12,638 nucleotides of DNA from contig CAJTXC010000032.1 of assembly GCA_910580135.1 (NCBI GenBank), forward strand, positions 1 to 12,638. The letters run 5' to 3'. Source of the DNA: an uncultured Bacilli bacterium. GTDB taxonomy: Bacteria; Bacillota_I; Bacilli_A; RF39; UBA660. Numbering within the stretch: the stretch's first letter is position 1; the number at the start of each line of letters is the position of its first letter. The notes beneath the pieces were generated by a model. That model had not been told where the DNA came from. It saw only the letters and a list, made by a program, of their open reading frames with translations, and made no database searches. Made by a program: the position numbers and the translations under genes. Below, one piece after another: positions 7,060 through 12,638 of this stretch.

Positions 7060-8502
7060 ATGTTTAAATATTCTACCGACAATAAAAGGTATCATACTCT
7101 TAATTATGATTTAACAAATAGGTTTAATACCCGAGTTTTTAAAGTTAGTTTAAATGGTAATTTTTCATGTCCTAATTTTAAGAATGGTAGTGGTTGTATT
7201 TTCTGTTCTGCAAAAGGTAGCGGAGATTTTGCAGGTAATAAGGAAGATGATTTGCTAACACAGTTTAATAGTATTAAATCTAAGTTAAATAATAAATGGC
7301 CTGATACTAAGTACATTGCTTATTTCCAAGCTAATACAAACACTTATGCACCCGTTAGCGTGTTAAAAAAGAAGTTTGAAGAGGTACTTACCTTTCCTAA
7401 CGTTGTTGGAATTAACATTGGAACAAGGCCGGATGCCATAACGGATGAATGTTTAGATTACTTAACTGATTTAAGTAAAAGAACCTTTTTAACAATAGAG
7501 TTAGGTCTTCAAACTATGCACGACGATACATTAAAACTAATAAACAGAGGTCATGATTTAGCATGTTTTGATAACTGCGTTAAGCGTTTAAGAGAAAAAA
7601 ATATAAACGTTGTGGTACACATAATAAATGGTCTTCCCTTTGAAACTTTTGATATGATGATGGATACCGTAAAGCACTTAAATAAGTTAGATATTCAAGG
7701 TATAAAAATACACATGCTTCATGTTTTAAAAAATACCAAGCTAGAATCGTTTTATGAAGAAACTAATTTTCATTTACTAACTAAGGAAGAATACGTACGT
7801 ATCGTGTGTGATCAAATAGAAGAATTAAACGAAAACATAGTTATTCACCGTTTAACTGGTGATGGTGCGAAGGAAGATTTAATCGCACCTTTATGGACTT
7901 TAAAGAAAGTATCCGTTTTAAATGACATTGATAAAGAATTAAAGAAAAGAGGAACTTATCAAGGATTTAATAAAAGCATATTAAATAGGGTTAATTTAAT
8001 ATATGAAAGATTTATAAAACCAGGCGATATCGTAGTTGATGCAACATGCGGTAACGGAAATGATACGCTCGCCCTATCTAAATTAGCTAAAGAAGTTTAT
8101 GCATTTGACATTCAAACAGGTGCGATTAATAATACAAAAGAAATATTAAAGAAAAACGAAAGAAATAATGTAACACTAATAAATGATTCTCATGAATACA
8201 TCGATAAATACCTTAAAAAATATAAAAGGAAAATAAGTTTAATTACGTTTAACTTAGGATACCTACCAAGTGGAAATAAAAAGATTATGACAAACCATAA
8301 ATCCACCGTTAATGCAATCAAAAAAGGACTTAACTTACTAAATAAAAAAGGAATTATATTAGTAACGTGCTATCCTCACGAGGAAGGCAAAAAAGAAGCT
8401 AAAGAAATAATTAATTATTTAACTGATAACAAAATAGCTTATAAAATATATAGAAATACAAATAACAATAATGCACCATTTTTAATAGAAATTAAGGAAT
8501 AG
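7060..8502 (+). CDS. mnmLM: Radical SAM - methyltransferase fusion, predicted MnmL-MnmM (YtqA-YtqB)
   Basis: A 480-aa fusion of two proteins that are separate neighbours in Bacillus (YtqA and YtqB). The N-terminal part (about 1-300) is an Elp3-like radical SAM domain with cluster cysteines Cys37, Cys46 and Cys49, the GSGDFAG signature of the YtqA/YhcC family (53-59) and IGTRPDA (120-126). The C-terminal part (about 305-480) is a class I methyltransferase with VDATCGNGND (326-335), AFDIQ, FNLGYLPSGN (397-406) and NAPF (471-474), matching YtqB. From the literature as I recall it, MnmL and MnmM convert cmnm5(s2)U via nm5(s2)U to mnm5(s2)U at the tRNA wobble position in organisms lacking MnmC. 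The ATG at 7060 is preferred over the GTG at 7051, because that GTG is part of the AGGTGA ribosome site. Candidate -10 elements (TATAAT 7018, TATACT 7037) exist without a clear -35, so it may also be read from upstream. Confidence 0.9.
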   Translation: MFKYSTDNKRYHTLNYDLTNRFNTRVFKVSLNGNFSCPNFKNGSGCIFCSAKGSGDFAGNKEDDLLTQFNSIKSKLNNKWPDTKYIAYFQANTNTYAPVSVLKKKFEEVLTFPNVVGINIGTRPDAITDECLDYLTDLSKRTFLTIELGLQTMHDDTLKLINRGHDLACFDNCVKRLREKNINVVVHIINGLPFETFDMMMDTVKHLNKLDIQGIKIHMLHVLKNTKLESFYEETNFHLLTKEEYVRIVCDQIEELNENIVIHRLTGDGAKEDLIAPLWTLKKVSVLNDIDKELKKRGTYQGFNKSILNRVNLIYERFIKPGDIVVDATCGNGNDTLALSKLAKEVYAFDIQTGAINNTKEILKKNERNNVTLINDSHEYIDKYLKKYKRKISLITFNLGYLPSGNKKIMTNHKSTVNAIKKGLNLLNKKGIILVTCYPHEEGKKEAKEIINYLTDNKIAYKIYRNTNNNNAPFLIEIKE

Positions 8503-8528
8503 CATCGTCTATTCCTTATTTATTTTAT
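8493..8528. terminator. Shared convergent hairpin terminator
   Basis: A perfect 10-bp stem (8493-8502 with 8509-8518, core AAGGAATAG/CTATTCCTT) and a CATCGT loop. Rightward it runs into TTATTTATTTT; leftward into AATTTCTATT, a weaker tract. The TAG stops of both convergent genes form the top of the stem, so only the six loop bases separate the two coding regions. Best supported as the terminator of the plus-strand gene and possibly bidirectional. Confidence 0.75.
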
Positions 8529-8922
8529 ATTCCAAATTATTTTCATTTAAGAACAAAAGCATTTCATCAGAGTACGCCATAACGTTTAGTTCATTTATCG
8601 AAAAGCCATGAGTAACATAATTAGCATCAAACAAATTATCTTCCTGATTATAAATATCTTTTAAACATTCATCTATTTTATAACATGAAACATTAAATTT
8701 ATTTTTTTTAGTATTTATTCCATGTACATAATACTCTTGTTTATATTTTTTAAACAAACCGTTTAACTTGTTACTATTAATTCCGTTTTCAAATTTAATT
8801 GATACGTCGATTACCCCATCATTATGTTTATCATCATAAGAAATTACTTCGGTAGTACTATTTCTTCCAATTAAAATTAAATAAACAATAAACAAACATA
8901 ATAAAAAAAGATACTTCTTCAT
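8509..8922 (-). CDS. Small N-terminally anchored exported protein, unknown function
   Basis: A 137-aa protein not recognised from any family. MKK is followed by one hydrophobic helix (about 4-19) with no lipobox cysteine, so it is a signal anchor or uncleaved signal. The rest is polar and mixed alpha/beta in look, with Cys80 and Cys86 available for a disulfide if outside. VIDVSIKFENGINSNKLNGL (38-57) and FDANYVTHGFSINELNVMAY (98-117) look like folded segments. The start is the ATG at 8922 with GGTGA five bases upstream; an in-frame GTG at 8931 belongs to that ribosome site. It converges with the mnmLM fusion and lies 57 bases after the 499-aa gene on the same strand, so it may be the last gene of that operon. 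Confidence 0.75.
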   Translation of the reverse strand: MKKYLFLLCLFIVYLILIGRNSTTEVISYDDKHNDGVIDVSIKFENGINSNKLNGLFKKYKQEYYVHGINTKKNKFNVSCYKIDECLKDIYNQEDNLFDANYVTHGFSINELNVMAYSDEMLLFLNENNLEYKINKE

Positions 8923-8979
8923 AATAATCACCAGTATTATTATGGAAAAAATATCTTTTTTAATACAAATTTCTACTAA

Positions 8980-10479
8980 TTATGCGGTTTTTTTGTGTTC
9001 TTCTTCACTTAACGCAAGCATAATTTCACTCGCATCAGAAGCAACCTGTGTTGCTCCAGTTCCTAATGTTTTACGTGTTTCAATACTATTTATTATTTCG
9101 TCTATTTCTTCTTTAGATAGTTTTTTTACATAGGTTTCATTAAGAGCAACTTTATTCGCAACATTAAGTAATGAATCTGCTAGATGTTCTCTATTTTCAT
9201 TTATCTTATCATTTACCTTTTCCTTAACATCTAAAGCCTTATCCTTAGTTTTATGAGCCATTTTAACAAAGATATTCTTTGCATTACTACTTACTTTTAA
9301 TATTTTATCTGTTATTTCTTGTTTCTTTTCTTTCGCTTTTTTTATAATTTCAAGTTTAGCTTGATTACAAGCAGCAATTCTCATAAAGGTATTGTTAGGA
9401 CTTACAACAAATTTCTTTTTGTCATCTCCCATAACTTGTACAACGTAAGAATCTGAATACTTAAACATTAAATTAGTTATTTTTTGACCAATTTTACTAG
9501 AATTTAGCAAGGTAAACTTTTCAGATACGTCAATATCATACTTAGTAATATCAACGTTATTTTTATTTAAAGTCTTTTCTAATGATTTTTGCGATATACT
9601 AATACCATCATTATTTAAATCTTCGGTCTTTTTAGCTAAAGCATCTTGTATTTCTAAATTATGAACTTTATGATATTCTTCTCTTGTTTTAACAATATCA
9701 TCATATCTTTGATTTCTTTCTTGAGAATTAATTGGCTTTGATGAAAAATAATCTAAATCACTTTGACTTATAGAATTGTCGTTCGATGGTGTCTTAATAT
9801 CAACTATGTTTTTAGCAGCTTCTACTTTCTGCGATATTTTTTGTTTTGCCAACTCAGCTCTTTTTTCGATACTCTCCTCTGAATCAGAATTTGTTATACC
9901 ATTAGAATTTTCTATTACTTGGGCAACCTTTTGTTCTGCATCATTTATTTTTTTATCAAAGTTTTCTTTTAAGTTGTTATCAGCCGTATACGATAATGGC
10001 GTAACTTCATCAATCGACACATTATTAAATTGTTTAAATAATTCTTGCCCAGAATTAGATAACATTGGTTTTTCAATTTTTCTGTTTGCTTTTTCACACT
10101 TTTCTACTATTTTATCGTATTCAGAAATATTTTTATAAGAAACATCTACTAAGTTTTGTACCAACTCATCATTTCCAATAGTAATTAACTTATCTAATAA
10201 TAACTCATCCTTAATTATAAAATCATAATTATTTTCTATAATGCTTAATGGATAATAACTTGAAAATACCTTTCTACAATAATCCGTTAGTACTTTAAAG
10301 TTTTCTTTTTTCTGCATATATTCATAAAAGGCTACTAAAACAGAAGTCACGTTTTCTCTTGAACCTTTGTTCAATTCTAAATTCTTTATAAGTCTTTCTC
10401 TTACATTTAAAACAAAAGCGTCCACTCCATCTAAACTATTTAACTCTTTTAATAAACTTTCATATTTTTCTTTATTCAT
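8980..10479 (-). CDS. 499-aa helical/coiled-coil cytoplasmic protein, unknown function
   Basis: Not recognised. It has no signal peptide or membrane helix. The N-terminal 130 residues look like a packed helical domain (KEKYESLLKELNSLDGVDAF onward, with RENVTSVLVAFYEYM). Residues about 165-235 are charged, Ala/Glu/Lys-rich and probably coiled coil. A small folded patch may lie at about 320-365 (TLLNSSKIGQKITNLMF, SYVVQVMGDDKKKFVVSP). Residues about 370-440 are a lysine-rich amphipathic stretch recalling LEA or apolipoprotein-like helices (AHKTKDKALDVKEKVNDKI). The tail has a short helical unit (SKEEIDEIINSIETRKTLG). The start has GGGTGA upstream. It follows the DUF1292 gene by 13 bases, so the two form an operon. 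Roles as a scaffold, membrane-surface or envelope-stress protein are all possible; none is supported by a motif. Confidence 0.8.
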   Translation of the reverse strand: MNKEKYESLLKELNSLDGVDAFVLNVRERLIKNLELNKGSRENVTSVLVAFYEYMQKKENFKVLTDYCRKVFSSYYPLSIIENNYDFIIKDELLLDKLITIGNDELVQNLVDVSYKNISEYDKIVEKCEKANRKIEKPMLSNSGQELFKQFNNVSIDEVTPLSYTADNNLKENFDKKINDAEQKVAQVIENSNGITNSDSEESIEKRAELAKQKISQKVEAAKNIVDIKTPSNDNSISQSDLDYFSSKPINSQERNQRYDDIVKTREEYHKVHNLEIQDALAKKTEDLNNDGISISQKSLEKTLNKNNVDITKYDIDVSEKFTLLNSSKIGQKITNLMFKYSDSYVVQVMGDDKKKFVVSPNNTFMRIAACNQAKLEIIKKAKEKKQEITDKILKVSSNAKNIFVKMAHKTKDKALDVKEKVNDKINENREHLADSLLNVANKVALNETYVKKLSKEEIDEIINSIETRKTLGTGATQVASDASEIMLALSEEEHKKTA

Positions 10480-10492
10480 AAAAAATCACCCA

Positions 10493-10744
10493 CTATTCTG
10501 ATAATTCTTTTATCGCTTTTTGTATCATATCCCAATCTTCTTTTTCAGTAATAGAATCAAGAACATAACTATCGTTCTCATCTTTAATTATTGATGCATA
10601 AATATCTACGTTTTCTGCCTTATCATCAAAGGTATAAATAAGAAAAGTTGCAGATTCATCAGGTCTTTTTAAAATAGTTATTACCTTTATTTCTATTTCT
10701 TTTCCCTCGGAATTTGTAATCTTAAGCGTTTCTAACTCTTTCAT
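10493..10744 (-). CDS. DUF1292 family protein
   Basis: An 83-aa small acidic protein of the DUF1292 (YrzB-like) family, which is common in Bacillota and has no settled function. It opens with ITNSEGKEIEIKVITIL, and the family-typical YTFDDKAENVDIYASII (37-53) and a DWDMIQKAIKEL end are present. Length is in the family range (about 80-110). The ribosome site AAGGAGGAG is strong and a clear promoter lies just upstream. In many Firmicutes DUF1292 genes sit near tRNA or Holliday-junction genes; here the partner is instead an unrecognised 499-aa helical protein 13 bases downstream. TAG stop. Confidence 0.85.
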   Translation of the reverse strand: MKELETLKITNSEGKEIEIKVITILKRPDESATFLIYTFDDKAENVDIYASIIKDENDSYVLDSITEKEDWDMIQKAIKELSE

Positions 10745-10773
10745 AATGTGCTCCTCCTTATTCTATAAGTATA

Positions 10774-10802
10774 ATTATAATGTATTTTATCGTTTTTTGC
10801 AA
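10774..10802 (-). promoter_or_regulatory. Promoter of the DUF1292 operon
   Basis: TTGCAA (10802-10797), 17-base spacer, perfect TATAAT (10779-10774). Transcription would start near 10767, giving a leader of about 23 bases that contains AAGGAGGAG. No operator-like repeat is seen around it. Confidence 0.82.
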
Positions 10803-10866
10803 GTATTACAATAAATATAAAGCCTTTAATCAAAAGAAAAAGACAAATTAAATTAATAATTCATCT

Positions 10867-11955
10867 TTATTTTATATTTTTCCACCATTCATTTTTATAT
10901 GATTTATAATTTTTGAAATTTATTGTTTCCCCTATCATTGGTGTTAAATACTCTACGTTTTGTTCCTTAGCATTTTTAACAAAGCACACTACTGGTTCAT
11001 CCCAAGGATGCCTTGCTAATTTAAAGGCTCCATAATGAATGGGCATGATAACTTTAGCATTTAAATCTTTTCCAGCCTTTATCGCTTCATTAGGATTCAT
11101 GTGAGTATATTTCCATTTAACATCGTATTGACCACTGTCAAGCAAAGCCAAATCAAAATCTCCGTACTTTTTATGTATTTCCTCAAAATGTTTTCCGTAA
11201 CCAGTATCGCCACTTTCAAAGATTTGGTACCTATCATTTTTTAACACGAAAGAGCACCAAAGAGTACTAAACTTATCGTTTATCATTCTTCCTGAATAAT
11301 GTCTTCCTGGCGTACACGCAATTAATAATCCATTAATCGTTATCTCTTCCCACCAAGCCATCGTTATTATTTTATTTGGGTTTATCTTCCATGTTTTTAA
11401 ATCAGTTTCAACACCTAACGGAACCACGTACTTACAAACCTTTTCATCAAGTTTTTTAATCGTATCATAATCTAAATGGTCATAATGATCTTGAGTTATA
11501 ATAACGATATCTATATTTGGTAAATCTTCTATTTTAACTGGATTTTTACTAAACCTTTTAGGGCCCAGATACTTAATGGGTGATGCGTAATTGCTAAAGA
11601 TTGGATCAAATAAAACATTTAGTTTTCCAAGCTTAAGAAAAACAGAAGAATGTCCTAACCACGTAATTATTAAATCGCTGTCATTTGCATGGTTTAAAGG
11701 TTTTTTAACAGGAATTTCATCTTTTGGCTTCTTTCCTTTACGTGAGATAAATTCGTTTTTATCAGTTACGTTATTATCTATCAACTTAAACACATCTAAG
11801 TTTGTAAATTTATCATCAATATAATTGGAAGCTCTTTTTTTATATTCTCGCCTTTCTTCTTTATTAGGTTTACTACCTAAAGCAGGAGAAAAAAGATAAA
11901 ATAAAATGAATAATAATAAAAATACAAATATTATTAATATAATTGTAGTAAACAT
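10867..11955 (-). CDS. Membrane-anchored metallo-beta-lactamase-fold hydrolase (NAPE-PLD/UlaG-like)
   Basis: A 362-aa protein. The N-terminus (about 2-23) is one hydrophobic helix, followed by a basic linker (KEERREYKKRASNYIDDK). The MBL domain runs from about 95: TWLGHSSVFL (98-107), FDPIFS, then the metal motif TQDHYDHLD (154-162), GRHYSG (His219), SGDTGY (Asp250), THMNP (284-288) and PIHYG (His307). The order and the THMNP/PIHYGAF elements are those of N-acyl-phosphatidylethanolamine phospholipase D-like and UlaG-like hydrolases, so a phosphodiester or lipid-like substrate is plausible but unproven. The first His of the HxHxDH motif is Gln155, so one zinc ligand is changed. The start is the ATG at 11955, placed correctly after AGGTG; GTG and ATG codons at 11964 and 11961 overlap that ribosome site. 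Stands alone between intergenic gaps. Confidence 0.88.
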   Translation of the reverse strand: MFTTIILIIFVFLLLFILFYLFSPALGSKPNKEERREYKKRASNYIDDKFTNLDVFKLIDNNVTDKNEFISRKGKKPKDEIPVKKPLNHANDSDLIITWLGHSSVFLKLGKLNVLFDPIFSNYASPIKYLGPKRFSKNPVKIEDLPNIDIVIITQDHYDHLDYDTIKKLDEKVCKYVVPLGVETDLKTWKINPNKIITMAWWEEITINGLLIACTPGRHYSGRMINDKFSTLWCSFVLKNDRYQIFESGDTGYGKHFEEIHKKYGDFDLALLDSGQYDVKWKYTHMNPNEAIKAGKDLNAKVIMPIHYGAFKLARHPWDEPVVCFVKNAKEQNVEYLTPMIGETINFKNYKSYKNEWWKNIK

Positions 11956-12030
11956 AATCATCACCTATAAAATAAATATTATGAACCAATAAGTCTTTTT
12001 TATTATGCACAAAAAAACATAACGTTAATC

Positions 12031-12060
12031 AAAAAAACAATCTATTTTTTATAGATTGTT
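12031..12060 (-). terminator. Intrinsic terminator after the DNPH1-like gene
   Basis: AACAATCTAT / ATAGATTGTT, ten perfect pairs around a five-A loop, followed by seven T on the minus strand. The stop codon TAG lies within the loop/3' arm. A strong terminator that separates this operon from the MBL-fold gene downstream. Confidence 0.9.
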
Positions 12061-12461
12061 ATAATTTCATCTAAATTATCTATTATCTCTGCAATATCAT
12101 TATAAGGAATTAATTTTATTCTTTTATTTCCTCTTATCATGGTTGATACTTTAGGCGTGTATGTTTCATCATATATCGCTATTATTCTTTTACCTAATTT
12201 ATCGGCAAAACCAAGCTCGTAACCAACACCAAGTGATGGGATTGATACTTCTGCAAAGATAACGTCAGCAATCTTTAATTTTGCTTCTAAATCTTTGTAA
12301 ATATCCTCATCATTTTGAAAAACTTCTTTAGCGATGGTGTTTTCATCTGCTATTTGATCATCTAAAATTTCGCCATAGTTTTTTAAGGCTTCAATTAATT
12401 TTTTATATGTATCTATCTTCTCTGTTCCACCATAAATAGAACCTGACATATATATCTTCAT
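12042..12461 (-). CDS. DNPH1/Rcl-like 2'-deoxynucleoside 5'-phosphate N-hydrolase
   Basis: A 139-aa nucleoside 2-deoxyribosyltransferase-fold protein. It shows MSGSIYGG at the N-terminus (5-12), an acidic DIYKDLEAK segment (53-61), and AEVSIPSLGVGYELG (70-84), which closely follows the DNPH1/Rcl motif; Glu82 corresponds to the catalytic glutamate of GVGYELG. STMIRG (106-111) matches the family's phosphate/dimer loop. DNPH1 enzymes cleave the N-glycosidic bond of deoxynucleoside monophosphates, including modified ones, so a nucleotide-pool cleaning or salvage role is likely; a general deoxyribosyltransferase is the alternative. AGAGGTG is the ribosome site, and the ATG lies ten bases after the DUF362 stop, so the two are co-transcribed. 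A strong terminator follows. Confidence 0.88.
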   Translation of the reverse strand: MKIYMSGSIYGGTEKIDTYKKLIEALKNYGEILDDQIADENTIAKEVFQNDEDIYKDLEAKLKIADVIFAEVSIPSLGVGYELGFADKLGKRIIAIYDETYTPKVSTMIRGNKRIKLIPYNDIAEIIDNLDEIITIYKK

Positions 12462-12471
12462 TTTTTCACCT

Positions 12472-12638
12472 CTAATCTATTTTTATTAATTCGTACTCTC
12501 TAGAACCAAATCCTAAATCTTCTGCTGCTTTTATCGTATGAACACCGTTTCTAGATTCTATTCGCTCAACTAAATGGTCACGTCCTTTATCATTTGAATT
12601 ATAAACTAAATCGATCGAGGCTTGGTCTATTGCAATTG
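12472..12638 (-). CDS. DUF362 iron-sulfur protein, C-terminal end only
   Basis: Only the last 54 residues before a TAG stop are in the window. They read IAIDQASIDLVYN, then GRDHLVERIESRNGVHT and LGFGSREYELI, the recognisable C-terminal end of DUF362-domain proteins, many of which carry two 4Fe-4S clusters of ferredoxin type. The cluster cysteines would lie upstream, outside the window. Its function is unknown in the family; it probably heads the operon that ends with the DNPH1-like gene. Confidence 0.8.
   Translation of the reverse strand, partial: IAIDQASIDLVYNSNDKGRDHLVERIESRNGVHTIKAAEDLGFGSREYELIKID

Noticed and set aside
8946..8961. A6-TATC-T6 hairpin between the 499-aa gene and the small exported protein, considered as terminator
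   Set aside because: All-AT stem of six pairs without a following T-run distinct from the stem; too weak to call, and the two genes may be co-transcribed.
12020..12027. TAACGTTA palindrome upstream of the MBL-fold gene
   Set aside because: Only eight bases, self-complementary with no loop, and no clear promoter beside it; not enough to call an operator.
11956..12030. Promoter for the MBL-fold gene
   Set aside because: TAATAT-like -10 candidates exist but no -35 at acceptable spacing; not listed.
1..12638. CRISPR, tRNA/rRNA, transposase, phage or plasmid genes
   Set aside because: Looked for repeats with regular spacing, cloverleaf-like segments, terminal repeats and recombinase motifs on both strands and saw none.

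Overview
The window looks like chromosomal DNA from a low-GC Gram-positive bacterium (Bacillota). It is strongly AT-rich, has good Shine-Dalgarno sites (AGGAGG, AGGTGA), a T-box leader, and Firmicutes-type genes (T-box/leuS, DUF1292, a YtqA-YtqB/MnmL-MnmM fusion, a CsbB/YfhO-type glycosylation pair). The standard code fits: Trp codons checked are TGG and no gene needs TGA read-through. An uncultured gut Bacilli lineage (RF39- or Erysipelotrichales-like) is my best guess, but that is inference. I see no phage, transposon, CRISPR, rRNA or tRNA signature; most of it reads as housekeeping chromosome with one surface-glycan locus.

Layout. (1) 1-2701, minus strand: a leucine T-box leader (specifier CTA) controls a small three-helix membrane protein and then leuS, whose 3' end lies beyond the window. 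The two genes overlap by one base (TAATG). (2) 2732-7008: a divergent surface-glycan locus. A polyprenyl-phosphate glycosyltransferase (GT2, GtrB/CsbB-like) reads leftward. A membrane-anchored PIG-L/LmbE-type N-deacetylase and a large YfhO-type membrane glycosyltransferase read rightward as an operon, from a promoter whose -35/-10 spacer holds a near-perfect 26-bp dyad. (3) 7060-8502: a radical-SAM/methyltransferase fusion, predicted MnmL+MnmM of tRNA wobble-uridine modification, converging on a small anchored secreted protein; one hairpin holds both stop codons. (4) 8980-10744, minus: DUF1292 protein plus an unrecognised 499-aa helical protein, with a clear sigma-A-type promoter. (5) 10867-11955, minus: a membrane-anchored metallo-beta-lactamase-fold hydrolase (NAPE-PLD-like) with one metal ligand changed. 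(6) 12042-12638, minus: the end of a DUF362 iron-sulfur protein followed by a DNPH1-like nucleotide N-hydrolase and a terminator.

The most interesting unit is region 2. GT2 + YfhO is the known minimal logic for adding a sugar to a cell-surface polymer from undecaprenyl-phosphate-sugar outside the membrane. Here an outward-facing PIG-L deacetylase sits directly upstream of the YfhO gene, so the system may add GlcNAc and then de-N-acetylate it to glucosamine, giving the surface positive charge under control of a dedicated repressor. The genes and motifs are seen; the combined pathway is inference.
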